A DNA stretch of 64,000 nucleotides from Molanna angustata (lineage: Eukaryota; Arthropoda; Insecta; Trichoptera; Molannidae), in NCBI GenBank assembly GCA_963576475.1, contig OY754973.1, forward strand, positions 9,074,052 through 9,138,051. The letters run 5' to 3'. The position numbers and the translations under genes are program-made. Positions within the stretch are counted from its first letter, which is position 1, and the number at the start of each line of letters is the position of its first letter. The notes under the pieces are model-generated. The model saw only the letters and a list, made by a program, of their open reading frames with translations. It had not been told where the DNA came from and did no database searches. Positions 43,016 through 53,319 of the stretch are shown here, one piece after another.

Positions 43016-43214
43016 TTTATTGTCTTATTTTCTAATTAAATTATAAATTCATTAGAAACAAATAAATTTTCACATCCTTTTCTTACTTTGTCGTATCTTG
43101 AATAACCATCTCATACCTTTCTAACCTGAAAGAGAATTTCGTTCATTTTTTTGTTTTAGGCATATCTTATGCTCCTTACCAATAGGTACATTATGTATAG
43201 TTTTCTTCAAACTT

Positions 43215-43335
43215 CTTGAGCCATTTTGCCGTGGAGGATGATTTGAGCATAGCAAAAGAAACAAATTTGCGCTCTGCTCATCAGGAAATCTGGTTCAAGT
43301 TGTTTTACGATAATTATATGCTTTCATGTATATTC
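43215..43335 (+). repeat. Repeat F copy
   Basis: 'acaaatttgcgctctgctca', 'tctggttcaagttg' and 'cgataattat' match 17920-18030. Confidence 0.45.
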
Positions 43336-43339
43336 TGTT

Positions 43340-44390
43340 TTTGTTTTCAAGGTGGACTATTTTCTTCTACTTGAAAATAGATTTTCTTTTTTGTTTGCTT
43401 CTCATAATACCTTGTTACCATCCAATTTAGAAGCCACTGTCGATAGAAAGAGTAGAGAGTGGTGTAAATAAGAGAGTGTGTCGGGGGAGGTTGTGTGTAT
43501 GTAACAACGCTACCTTCATTGTAGTTTAACAATAGGTGACTTTAGAAATGTTTCTTTGTTTTGCACGGAGTGTTATTGTTTCCTTAAGCACGCGTATCTA
43601 CCACCAAGAGGGAGTCGTTTCTCATTTATCAGCCTTTCAAACGGCAAACACAAATGTTACACTTAATATTCCTTCGTGGCCTAGTCACCATTTAACTATC
43701 TTCAAAATCCACCATCAACACACATTGTAGTCTTTAAAAAAACGTTATACTAATGAGAAGTTTTCAGAAACCTATTCAATTACAATTCGCTTTGTTTAAA
43801 CCCCGTATGACCAACTCATGAAAAGACTGCATATAAATATATTGTCCGTTGTCACATAATGTATTTTGGTGTTGTTTGATATGTTTTTATTACAGCTGGA
43901 TACTCAAAAGGGTAGGGAATTTGATTTTATTAATTACTAACATTCATGAGTGAGATGATTGTTGAGACTATAAATTTTATGTTGTATTAATGTTGTTCAT
44001 TACGTATATGAATTATGAGATTTTCCAAAAAGTTATTTAAAAATCGATTTCATACAATTTATTAAGTCTGTAGGTTTCGAAGCGATCGCTTTTTCCTCAA
44101 GGAATATGACAACTTAGCTGACATCCGTCATATCAATATTATATATTAAGAAATAAAAACTATATGATTTATGATTAAGCCCACTACCAACAGCTTGTCG
44201 GTACTTCATGCAAGTTCAATTGACGGGGAGTCCCCACGTTTGAGATTGGGCTCTAAGGGTAAGAGGCATGAAATATGCTTGATAGTAGTCAATATGTCCT
44301 ATTCTGATTCGTTTCAGAATGCGAAAACGTCTAAATCAATGGGCGACCATTGATAAAGGATATTATCCGCGCGGTGTGAGGTAATGAGTC
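43340..44390. other. Unassigned AT-rich DNA
   Basis: No supportable gene or repeat copy. Confidence 0.4.
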
Positions 44391-44394
44391 CCGT

Positions 44395-44480
44395 ATAAAT
44401 TCAGTCAACTTTTTAACATTTCGAATATACCTACTAAAATTCAGACGGATAAATTTAGACGAATCAAAATAGGATATTTT
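44395..44480 (+). repeat. Repeat I copy
   Basis: 'atacctactaaaattcagac' and 'ggataaatttagacgaatca' match 12177-12265. The less AT-rich 44480-44580 may be part of the same element. Confidence 0.55.
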
Positions 44481-44674
44481 GTGTTGTCCGATGTGCAGCC
44501 ACTTCGGGATAAACCGGACATGCAGTCCTAAATGTTCCCAATGAAGTAGGATAGGTGACCAAAACCTCTCATATTTAGTTTTGATTTCTTCACATTTGAA
44601 CCACTGTGTCAATAGCTATTCTGCCCAACGAAGACGATATCGAGATATTTCTTTGTTGGTAATGTTACAATGTT

Positions 44675-44803
44675 GTCCTGAACTAGCGAGTAAAGATTCC
44701 GGGTTCGATTCCCGGTGAAGACACAGTTTTTTGCCGCGTTTTCAATCTGGAGACGATTAATTTGTTATTGAGTCCGTGATAAATGAATAATTTATATAGT
44801 ACC
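44675..44803 (+). mobile_element. SINE C, truncated, joined to SINE A
   Basis: 'actagcgagtaaagattccg', CCGGGTTCGATTCCCGG (box B), 'ggtgaagacacagtttttt' and 'cttaatttgttattgagtcc' type body follow the SINE C order. The tail runs directly into the SINE A head at 44804. Confidence 0.8.
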
Positions 44804-45020
44804 GACCGCCGTGGCACAGTTGGTAAGCCGTTTGGTTTCTGTGCGGGCGTCCTGGGTTCGATTCCCAGCAGAGAAGAAATTTATTTAAATTCATTTCTCA
44901 CGCAAATATTGCTTCTCTGGGCTGGAAACACTGGTTAGTTGGAAGAAATTGCCATACGGCAATAAACTCGCCACTTGCGCAGGGTGCAAGGAAGTGTTGG
45001 TTATTTATTTATGTATTTGT
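44804..45020 (+). mobile_element. SINE A, best-preserved copy
   Basis: Full length: head GACCGCCGTGGCACAGTTGG, anticodon-arm-like 'gtttctgtgcgggcgtcctg', box B GGGTTCGATTCCCAGC, body 'tttctcacgcaaatattgct' and 'ctgggctggaaacactggtt', LINE-like tail 'agttggaagaaattgccata' with hairpin TTGCCATACGGCAA (44949-44962), 'cttgcgcagggtgcaaggaa', and a (TTAT)n end. Both internal pol III boxes look intact. Confidence 0.93.
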
Positions 45021-45024
45021 TAGC

Positions 45025-45740
45025 TGCCCAGTTAAAAAAAATCGACATACTTAATTAAATCTATGGAATCATAAACAAAATGTTTTTATTCGATATAAAA
45101 TTTAATGGCATTCTACTAAATTCAGAATTAACAACTCAACAAAAAATACAATCCTATTGACTTCAACATTTTTTCCAGATTTTGTTGAATAAATTAAAAT
45201 TTTTGAATATTCACTCGCCTCAACGTGTCCTTGTGCATTTTTTTGTGAAACTATCTAAGGTCATTAGCGGTTTTTGAAACAATACAGTCAAAGTTAGAAT
45301 TTCCTTTGATATCTCTCGCATAAAATTATAACGGGCCCATTAGCCGTATGAAAATTACTATTCACTTGTGAAGAAGTTCCAGGGCGGGTGGCTATGGAGG
45401 TAGATAAAGGAGGCTGTGACTGGATCAAGAAGATGTAGGATGGAGTAGGATGGAGTAGAAGGGAGGTACGTCACGCATCATCTAAGGTTTTCAGGTTAAG
45501 ATGAATGCGCAAAGATAGCTCCCACCAAGAAAATTAAACTATATAATACCTATAGATTTATTATTTTTCTTATATATATATATTTAGATATAATCATTGT
45601 TAAAGCTCGCCAATATGCAAATGAGATAGATGTTAATGTAGGTCAGTTACAAATGAAACTTAACGAAAGAAAAAACAGACAAAGGATGTTATTTTAATAA
45701 AAAAGAAACCGATGTGTTCAAAAAACAAATTATTCGGAGA
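45025..45740. other. Unassigned AT-rich DNA
   Basis: A GC-richer patch at 45365-45530 ('aggctgtgactggatcaaga', 'ggatggagtaggatggagta') may be a decayed LINE 3' coding end, but no motif is readable. Confidence 0.35.
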
Positions 45741-45744
45741 TGCT

Positions 45745-45946
45745 TTATATTTTATGGTACCTACATTCAAATATATCTATCTATATTCAAATATGTGTAC
45801 CTAGATTTAAATATGGCTACCTGCAATCAAATAATGGAACCTACAATCTAATAATGGTACCTACATTCAAATATGGGTACCTACATTCAAAAAAATGATT
45901 CGTAGATTTAAATAATGGTACCTTAATTCAAATAACAGTAACTACA
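45745..45946 (+). repeat. ~20-bp 'ggtacctacattcaaataat' minisatellite, left part
   Basis: About nine imperfect units of 'ggtacctacattcaaata(at)'. The array resumes on the far side of the piggyBac element (48437-48512). Confidence 0.85.
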
Positions 45947-45950
45947 TTAA

Positions 45951-45963
45951 CCCTTAAATGCAT
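45951..45963 (+). repeat. piggyBac 5' terminal inverted repeat
   Basis: CCCTTAAATGCAT directly after TTAA. It begins with CCCT like the ends of the reference piggyBac, and has an exact partner at 48420-48432. Confidence 0.97.
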
Positions 45964-46241
45964 ATTGTAGACATTTGTCAACATTCCGTTCAAAGTCACA
46001 CTACTCTGTATAGAAGTAAAATATGCCACTTATACACACTGTTGCCAAACGATTACAAACCAACACTAAAAACAAATTATGTTTGTTTTGACTGTTTGCC
46101 ACGTGTTTGTGAGATAACTTTTAGTTAAATCTGAGATCGCGCCATTGGTGGTTGTGTTGCCTTGACAGAGTTTGCTTTCGTTATATTATTTTAAATCGTG
46201 TGATATTTGCAGTGAAAAAATATTATAAGTGCAGAAAAAAG

Positions 46242-46442
46242 GTAAATTATTAAGTACAAATGCTGTTTTTATTATTTTTTTATTTATAGTTTCATAAACC
46301 TTGTTTTATAGTTATGTTGCCAAATGGCTACACTATGCGTTTGGTGATTACATTTTGTTTATGTAACATTATTTACAGTATTATGAATTTTTCGAAATCT
46401 TGTTGAGAAATGTAGTGATTTTTTTTATTTATTTTTATATAG
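46242..46442 (+). other. Possible 5' UTR intron of the transposase gene
   Basis: A donor-like AAAAAAG|GTAAAT at 46241-46247 and a T-rich acceptor 'tttatttttatatag' ending at 46442 would remove ~200 bp, placing the ATG 7 bp into the second exon. It would also splice out the left internal inverted repeat. Inferred from splice consensus only. Confidence 0.35.
46315..46332 (+). repeat. piggyBac internal inverted repeat, left
   Basis: TGTTGCCAAATGGCTACA, an exact complement of 48282-48299. Reference piggyBac has an analogous ~19-bp internal repeat needed for transposition. Here the left copy is unusually deep, ~365 bp from the end. Confidence 0.9.
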
Positions 46443-46449
46443 CTTCAAA

Positions 46450-48255
46450 ATGAAACCATCTATGAATTCAGAAGAAATCGAAGAATATTTGAAGAGATTA
46501 GACGAGGGACTTTCTGATGTTGATATGGAGTCTGGAGATGAAGACGAATTGGATGACTTCAGGAAAGAGTGCGAACTTGATGTTGAAGTTGAAAATCAAA
46601 CTGAGATAGTTGAGTCTCTTGAGGAAGATGAACAAAATGAATGTCCACCTCTCGTAGTTGATGCACCGGGGCCAATTCCATCTTGGCGTAATAAGTCAAG
46701 AGACTTAGTATGGAGGAAAAAAAATTTGGTCCTCAATGAGAATCAGACTTCATTTCATGGGAATACGACGTTGCCTAGTAACATTTTGGAATTAGAAACT
46801 CCATTCAATTTTTTTTCTTGTTTTTTTGACGAATATTTTTTAAAAAATATTGTGGAAGAGACCAATTTATATATCACGCAAAACGGAGTGGCACACTGTA
46901 CTCCTGTGGATATTGTTGAATTGAGGCAGTTTTTTGGTATTCTTACATTTATGTCAGTATACCATTATCCAAATGTACGATCTTATTGGTGTCCGAGGTT
47001 TGGTTTCGCACCAATAATAAATACAATGCCACTGAACAGATTTGAGAAACTGAGGAGTGTTATACATTTCAACAATAATCTGAACCACAAACCGATTGGA
47101 CACACAGAACACGACAGGCTATTTAAAATTAGACCTATAGTATCTCATCTAAATAAAGCATTTTCGCAAGTTCCTCTGGACCAAAGGCTCTCTTTAGATG
47201 AGCAAATGTGTGCCACAAAGATTTCCCATTTCATGAAACAATATTTGCCTAACAAGCCTCACAAATGGGGGTTCAAGCTTTATGTTTTATGTTCTTTGCT
47301 GGGATATGCTTACAATTTCGAAATTTATTCTGGGAAAGAAAATCCATGTAATTCGTCTAATGAACCTGATTTAGGAGTTGTAGGAAATACTGTTGTTCGT
47401 TTGACTAATGTTGTTCCTAGACAGGTGAACCACATAGTGTATTTCGACAACTTTTATACATCCATTCCATTGATGCACTACTTGGCTTCTAAGGGGATCT
47501 TTTGCTTAGGCACAGTACAAAGAAACAGGCTCGGTAAAGGGTGTAAACTACCTGCCAAGCCAGAAATGATGAGGACAAATGTTGCGAGAGGTACATTTGA
47601 AGAGCAATGTACCGATTATGAAGGTGTAGACATTTCTGTCACTACATGGAAAGACAACAAGATAGTAACTTTGGCGTCTACATATGTTGGAGCTCATCCA
47701 GTGGATAGCATAGACAGGTACGACAGATCACAGAAGAAGATTATCAAAATTGACTGTCCCAAAATTGTAAAGGAATACAACGCACACATGGGTGGTGTAG
47801 ACCTCATGGATAGTTTCATAGGACGATATAAAATAAGGGTAAAGAGCCGAAAATGGTATTTGAGGCTATTTTACCATTTACTGGACATGACAATAATAAA
47901 TTCCTGGGTTCTCTATAAAAAGTGCAACCCAGGTAAAAAATTATTAACATTAGCAGAGTACAGAGCGGAATTGGCAGATACACTCTGTAACTTCCAAAAG
48001 AAAGCAGAGAAACGTGGACGACCATCTCTAATTGAAAAAAAAATTATGGAAAAGAAAAGGAGAGGTCCTGTTCAACATGTTCCACCCAAAGATGTTAGAA
48101 CGGACGGAATAGGACACTGTCCAAAAAAAAATGTGAAAACCAGGTGTAAACTACCGGGATGCAAAGGGTTCACGCGTATACTGTGTGAGAAGTGCGGAGT
48201 GGCCCTTTGCATTACAGCAACCAGAAATTGCTTCAACACATTTCATGGAGTGTAA
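46450..48255 (+). CDS. piggyBac transposase (PGBD-like), intact
   Basis: 601 residues, ATG at 46450 to TAA at 48253-48255. It is a nuclear DDE-type transposase that would excise and integrate this element at TTAA sites without leaving a footprint. Seen: an acidic N-terminus (residues 7-65), then the DDE domain with Asp250 in RLSLDEQM, Asp333 in VYFDNFYTS, and Asp451/Asp454 in MGGVDLMDSF. These correspond to the D268, D346, D447 and D450 set known from the reference piggyBac. Basic stretches KRGRPS and KKRRG (~530-550) could act as nuclear localisation signals. The C-terminal Cys-rich domain (~565-598: C-x-K-LPGC, CEKCG, LC, NCFNTFH) is the zinc-binding domain that reads transposon ends. The start is the first ATG of the open frame, 8 bp after a possible acceptor site. 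No stop or frameshift is present, and length is normal for the family (~600). Confidence 0.96.
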   Translation: MKPSMNSEEIEEYLKRLDEGLSDVDMESGDEDELDDFRKECELDVEVENQTEIVESLEEDEQNECPPLVVDAPGPIPSWRNKSRDLVWRKKNLVLNENQTSFHGNTTLPSNILELETPFNFFSCFFDEYFLKNIVEETNLYITQNGVAHCTPVDIVELRQFFGILTFMSVYHYPNVRSYWCPRFGFAPIINTMPLNRFEKLRSVIHFNNNLNHKPIGHTEHDRLFKIRPIVSHLNKAFSQVPLDQRLSLDEQMCATKISHFMKQYLPNKPHKWGFKLYVLCSLLGYAYNFEIYSGKENPCNSSNEPDLGVVGNTVVRLTNVVPRQVNHIVYFDNFYTSIPLMHYLASKGIFCLGTVQRNRLGKGCKLPAKPEMMRTNVARGTFEEQCTDYEGVDISVTTWKDNKIVTLASTYVGAHPVDSIDRYDRSQKKIIKIDCPKIVKEYNAHMGGVDLMDSFIGRYKIRVKSRKWYLRLFYHLLDMTIINSWVLYKKCNPGKKLLTLAEYRAELADTLCNFQKKAEKRGRPSLIEKKIMEKKRRGPVQHVPPKDVRTDGIGHCPKKNVKTRCKLPGCKGFTRILCEKCGVALCITATRNCFNTFHGV

Positions 48256-48281
48256 AATTTTTCCTTCAAACAAACCCATAA

Positions 48282-48299
48282 TGTAGCCATTTGGCAACA
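48282..48299 (-). repeat. piggyBac internal inverted repeat, right
   Basis: Exact inverted copy of 46315-46332, 27 bp after the stop codon and ~133 bp from the right end. The left/right spacing is asymmetric, as is usual in the family. Confidence 0.9.
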
Positions 48300-48419
48300 A
48301 TGATCTTTTTTTATAAAAAATATATATTTTTATTTGCTATTTTTTTTTTTATATTTTTACCACATACTATAGCCTAAAAGGTATCTAAAAACATTTTTTA
48401 AATGGAAATATAAAAAATC

Positions 48420-48432
48420 ATGCATTTAAGGG
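48420..48432 (-). repeat. piggyBac 3' terminal inverted repeat
   Basis: ATGCATTTAAGGG immediately before TTAA (48433-48436); exact complement of 45951-45963. Confidence 0.97.
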
Positions 48433-48436
48433 TTAA

Positions 48437-48512
48437 AACAGTAGTACCTACGTACATTCAAATAATGGTATCTCATTTAAATAATGGTACCTACATACAT
48501 TCAAATATGGAG
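48437..48512 (+). repeat. Minisatellite, right part
   Basis: 'agtacctacgtacattcaaa', 'taatggtatctcatttaaat' and 'ggtacctacatacattcaaa' continue the array at 45745-45946 beyond the piggyBac insertion. Confidence 0.82.
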
Positions 48513-48514
48513 TA

Positions 48515-48960
48515 CTTGAACAGTCTAAAAATATCTAAAATAAAGTAATATTACATTTCAAAGATCTTACAGATGTATGCGTAGAAATTTATCATAGCCG
48601 AACGCATTATTTTTATCGTTACCCAAAAGTAATTTCTTTCCCTGATGCGTCCATTAATGATACGGGTCTGTCTACCTTGCGGGCCTACCTCTATATCATC
48701 TAAAATGTTGTACAGTTGCACGCTTCACTTCAATATAATATAAGTTCAGTTCAGTTCGGCGGGAACTCAATTGGTTTTGATTGGATACAATTGCCATCAA
48801 TTATACATAATACATACCTTGGATATTAACACACGGAACACGGGGATCCAAGTGTCTCGTGACCAAAATAAAAGTGTACAGCGATTGAAATGAATTGCAC
48901 TAAATGAAAATGTGTTATTTAGTAATACAAACAACAACGGTTGGAATTTATTTATTGTTT
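48515..48960. other. Unassigned DNA
   Basis: No feature is supported. Confidence 0.35.
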
Positions 48961-48964
48961 CTGC

Positions 48965-49560
48965 TATCATCATCAGCCTGTCTGTGTCCAGAGTTGAGCA
49001 TAGGCACAACGCATCCAATCATTCCCTGCCAGAGGATGTCCAACACTAACTTATCCTTCCCTGTCTCGGATGCCACTCCAGGACTCCCTGGGTCCACTAC
49101 CATCAGAGTATCGGACAATGTGTCCCGCGCAGTTCCACTTCTTTAGCCCTCCTTCGTCCAGTAATGGGCATAGGCCCCCCCCCTTGAGACCTCCACAGCT
49201 CCCTATCGTGGGGCAGATCGCATCCATCCGCCTCCAGCCACTCATCAGACCACCTTGTTTGAGGCCTTGCAACACTTCTTTTGCCCGTTCTAGGTCGCCA
49301 TTCTAGCTCTTCTTAATCCATCTTGAGTCTATGGTTCGGGCGATATGCCCTGACCAGCTCCACTTCTGCTTGATAATCTTTTAGACAGCGTCGGTTATGT
49401 TGATTTTCTCTCTTATCCACAAGTTAGTTTTTCTATCACTTAACGAATTACCCAGCATTCTCCTTTCCAAGGCCCTTGTTTATGTTTAGTTTGTATCATT
49501 TTGTTTGTAAGCACAAGAGTTTCACAGGCATATGATTTGTTACTGATGTGGTATTGTATT
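48965..49560 (-). pseudogene. LINE-W (RTE-like) 3' end, frameshifted
   Basis: Minus strand, in shifted frames: KQGPWKGECWV, EVELVRAYRPNHR, LEWRPRTGKRSVARPQTRWS followed by DEWLEADA, and the distal LDALCLCSTLDTDRLMM end with a (GAT)n tail at 48966-48975. This order is the standard C-terminal arm of lepidopteran RTE-like ORF2. A (G)9 run at ~49175 marks one frameshift. It is a dead 5'-truncated copy. Confidence 0.75.
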
Positions 49561-49589
49561 TATGTTTATTTTTTATTTTTATTTATTTA

Positions 49590-49812
49590 TTTATTTATAT
49601 ATTATTTATCGGGCAACTAACAGGTACTATGTCAAATATTAATTTAACACGCACCCAATAACAAGTTGCCACATTCTGGAGACTAACGATATTAATCGTC
49701 TCACAGATCCAGACTGAAAACACAATTAAAAACTGTGTCTCCACCGGGAATTGAACCCGGGACCTTTGGATCAGTAGTCAGATACCCAACCAACTGAGCC
49801 ACGAAGGCCGAC
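49590..49812 (-). mobile_element. SINE C, full length, minus strand
   Basis: From 49812 down: GTCGGCCTTCGTGGCTCAGT (box A region), 'ggtatctgactactgatcc', CCCGGGTTCAATTCCCGG (box B), 'ggagacacagtttttaattg', 'gtctggatctgtgagacgat', 'cttgttattgggtgcgtgtt', 'gttagttgcccgataaata' and an (AAAT)n tail at 49580-49600. Reference copy for the family. Confidence 0.93.
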
Positions 49813-49814
49813 GA

Positions 49815-50205
49815 TTATTTTGTTTCTATTTTGTATTACTTTTATATATTTCAAATCAAGCTGTGTAACCAATATATTTTTTATTCATGTAAAAGGCGTA
49901 GAGCCGTATAAATAAATAAATAAACAAATATGTCAGCAACGGGAAACGCAAGCGTCAATGACTTTCTTTTTAATATAATTGGCGCAAGAGAGTTATGCTA
50001 GACCTCTTTTCAATTTCTGCCTCTGGATTTGTGTGTTCAGTCAATCATGAAAGCTCTTCAATATGAGTTTTTTTAAATAACCTTGCTTTTGTGAGTATTT
50101 TGGAATGAACTTTGTTCTCAGAAGCCATTTATTTTACAATACTATAAAGTGTAAGAATTTAATGGATTGAAGTAAATTAATACTTGTTAAGTCCAATTGT
50201 AAATT
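49815..50205. other. Unassigned AT-rich DNA
   Basis: 'ggcgtagagccgtataaata' near 49886 is followed by an (AAAT)n tract. No gene. Confidence 0.35.
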
Positions 50206-50211
50206 TTTCGA

Positions 50212-50285
50212 TTATAGCTTCTCCGGCTACTAACAGGTACTTGTCAAATATTCATTTGACACGCACCCAATAACGAGTTGCTTAT
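50212..50285 (-). mobile_element. SINE C, 3' end only
   Basis: The complement of 'ctactaacaggtacttgtca' and 'acacgcacccaataacgagt' matches the last ~75 bp of SINE C. It is 5'-truncated, as expected from incomplete reverse transcription. Confidence 0.75.
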
Positions 50286-50289
50286 TTTT

Positions 50290-51130
50290 TAGGGTTTTAG
50301 AACTACATATTCATTTGATCGGATCATAAAAAGAAAGTTGTAAATATAAAATATCCAAAACTTTTTAGTTAGTCTGTGAAATCTCCCTATCTGAGGTAGA
50401 TATCGCCCAGAGACCTGTGAAGTCTCCACCCTTATATATAAACCATCACCAATTACCTCCAATTGCTCTCTTATGTTTCATCTTCTTGGTAGCGGGAGTC
50501 TGGTGTTGGTCTCTACATAAAAAAAAACACTTAATTGCTATTTAATGATAGTTTTACTGCCACGTAATGACCCAATACACCCACATACACACACACACAC
50601 CTTGCAATGACTGACTGTCGATAAATGGTGACAGTACAATTTATATTGTTCGAAAACAATAAAAGCCAGTAATATAAATAATTAAATGACTCTCTGTTTA
50701 CTGTAAGCATTTTCATTTTTTTTTCAAACCACGAAATATTTGAACATAAGTGAATTTTTAGCAAATTATTTTGTCAATAATTTAAGTCACGATCCCTTTA
50801 GTTGATATGACTATGCTGTCGCATAAATGTCTTCCCTGACTCGCGCCAATTATTATAATCCGAAAATATTTTAAAAACTGTATCAATGATATTGTCAAAA
50901 TAAACTGATCGATGGACCTTGGTACAATAGTCACTCATACTGGGCATGGAAAATTTCATTTGAAATTATTTCCGATCAATTTTTGGTAATCTGAACTTCA
51001 CATTTATTTTTTTAAATACTCATATAGTCATTAAGGCCCTTGTATATCCTGAGCATATGGATGTACACAAATATGCACACTAAATTACCTTCTAATATAC
51101 GAAACACGAAAAAATATTCTATTATTTTTT
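50290..51130. other. Unassigned AT-rich DNA
   Basis: A small internal echo 'gtgaaatctccc' / 'gtgaagtctccac' lies at 50376-50435. A (CA)n tract occurs near 50583-50600. No gene. Confidence 0.4.
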
Positions 51131-51137
51131 TTATTTA

Positions 51138-51335
51138 GCTTCTTGAGCAACTAACATGTACTATGTCAAATAATAATTTAACACGCACCCAATAACAAGT
51201 TTGGAGGCTTGCGATATTAATCGTCTCACAGATCCAGACGGAAAACACAATTAAAAACTGTGTGTCCACCGCGAATCGAGTCCTGGACCTTTGGATCAGC
51301 AGTCAGATACCTAACCAACAGCCACGTAGGCCGAC
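51138..51335 (-). mobile_element. SINE C, minus strand
   Basis: Colinear with 49590-49812, with a deletion in the body ('caagtttggaggcttgcgat') and a mutated box B ('gcgaatcgagtcctggac'). Confidence 0.88.
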
Positions 51336-51339
51336 TGTG

Positions 51340-52175
51340 ATTTACAATCTTTTTTCGTGAAGAAAAGGTATAATTTAGAGTTTTTTTTAATAGCAAGAAT
51401 AGTACCTACCTAATTAAAATAGTTAAAAACTCAGCCGGTAGATTTTCATATTCTCTTTCGATAGAAGTAAAAATCTACTTTATAGGCATTTTTTAGTTAC
51501 TTTCAACAACAAAAAATAAAAAAGGGTTTTACTAAAACTAATTTTATAAGAAAAGTATTAAACATAGTAAAATAAAAAAAACATGCAATAGAATAAAGAT
51601 GTAAATACAAACTATATAAGCTATATTAAGCGATTATTACCTTGTTTTTACTTTTTTTTTAATTCCAGGTATTAAGCTTTATACAGGTTATTATTATTTA
51701 GTTAATACATTATTGTCAATCGCTTATGAAAATAATTATTATTGTACTACATACTCTTGACATTTACCTATAGTATCTCGCCTATTGCACAAGGTATAAA
51801 TAAGTGTATTGTATATTATTTTAAACTATATAGAATTCACAGAGAATGATTATTGACTGATTATAGACAATACAGATATCTACTTGCTGCGACCTGTAAA
51901 AATAATTATAGTTTACAAAAAATAAATATCATTTTATTGAGAGAATCTAAGAATACCTGTCTCGCTCAATCGCATTCAAAATCACTGTCCATACTCTTCT
52001 CATGCATAAACAAATAAAACCGGAAATTTTTATTTTATCTTCACCCCTCCCCTCTCCATATATTTTTTATAGTAAAAAAGGATCATTATACATTTTTAAG
52101 TATTGTTTGCTTTCAATAGATAGCGATGTGAACAAAACTATTGACATTTGTACTACGCATCTAGAGAATTATACC
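51340..52175. other. Unassigned AT-rich DNA
   Basis: No supportable feature. Confidence 0.4.
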
Positions 52176-52184
52176 ACACTCAAA

Positions 52185-52585
52185 TGTACGAAAATAATTT
52201 GGTAAAATACATAAAATGAGGTCTATAAGATGTTTGTATGAAAATAATTTGGAAAAATACATAAAATGAGGTCTATAAGATGTTTGTACGAAAAAAAATG
52301 GTAAAATACATAAAATGAGGTCTATAAGATGTTTGTACGAAAAAAAATTGGTAAATACATAAAATGAGGTCTATAAGATGTTTGTACGAAAATAATTTGG
52401 TAAAATACATAAAATGAGGTCTATAAGATGTTTGTACGAAAATAATTTGGAAAAATACATAAAATGAGGTCTATAAGATGTTTGTACGAAAAAAAATTGG
52501 TAAATACATAAAATGAGGTCAATAAGAGATTTGTACGAAAAAAAAATGGTAAAATACATAAAACAAAGTCTATAAGAGGTTTGTG
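52185..52585 (+). repeat. 50-bp minisatellite, eight units
   Basis: Units of 'tgtacgaaaataatttggta' + 'aaatacataaaatgaggtct' + 'ataagatgtt'. Units alternate between 'ataatttgg' and 'aaaaaattgg/atgg' forms. The last unit is diverged ('aaacaaagtctataagaggt'). Confidence 0.93.
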
Positions 52586-52589
52586 GCAG

Positions 52590-53305
52590 AACAACGTCTG
52601 CTCGGGCCCACTAGATATAGTAAAAATATGAAAAATATCAACGGGTGTCAAATATATTGCATATTTTTATGATGAGTCATACAAAAGTCAACCTAGGACT
52701 AACTATACCTATGATTCCATTCAAATGCACTAAATTCAAAATAGTCCACTCACACAGTTCAGCTGACTGTTTTATACAGTCGTTTAAGTATGTATTTCCT
52801 TTGAAGTGCTTTTTATGTTGATGTACATAGATAGCATCAGCTCTTCGTATGTATAATATGAGAAGGTATCAAATTTCACACGAGTTATTCTCTCGTCCAG
52901 CATCTCAGTACAATACAATGATCTCACAAATTGTCACCGGTATAATCATCAACTTATTTCCTTGACAATTCAAGCGTTCATATCGAAAATGGCTGATGTT
53001 GTCTTTAAAATCAACTCTTGTCATATTATTACCGATGGTTGCTAAATTATGTATACTAACAAACAACTGATGACAATTTTTTTTTACTTTAGCTACTCCA
53101 CCTCCACCCGTTCCGCATTGTTATGAATCACAAACTGTTGTCGGCGCCTTTGCAGGTCGCCATTATTCAAATACAAAATTATATTTATATTTATTCTTGG
53201 ATCACATAAAATAAATGATCTTCACTCTGACTGAGCTGTTTTGGAATTTGTTATAACAGTGTAGTGATTAAAATGTCTAAAAATTTATATATTTTTAGGG
53301 CTTTA
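52590..53305. other. Unassigned DNA
   Basis: No feature is supported. 'tactccacctccacccgttc' near 53093 is a short GC-richer patch. Confidence 0.35.
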
Positions 53306-53319
53306 TAGATAATGTGCTA

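Larger units (their letters stand above)
45951..48432 (+). mobile_element. Complete piggyBac-family transposon
   Basis: 2,482 bp between duplicated TTAA sites (45947-45950 and 48433-48436). Terminal inverted repeats are perfect over 13 bp: CCCTTAAATGCAT at 45951-45963 and its complement at 48420-48432. An 18-bp perfect internal inverted repeat TGTTGCCAAATGGCTACA sits at 46315-46332 and, inverted, at 48282-48299. TTAA targeting, 13-bp ends and separate internal repeats are the classic piggyBac architecture. With an intact transposase ORF inside, it looks autonomous and recently inserted. Confidence 0.97.
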
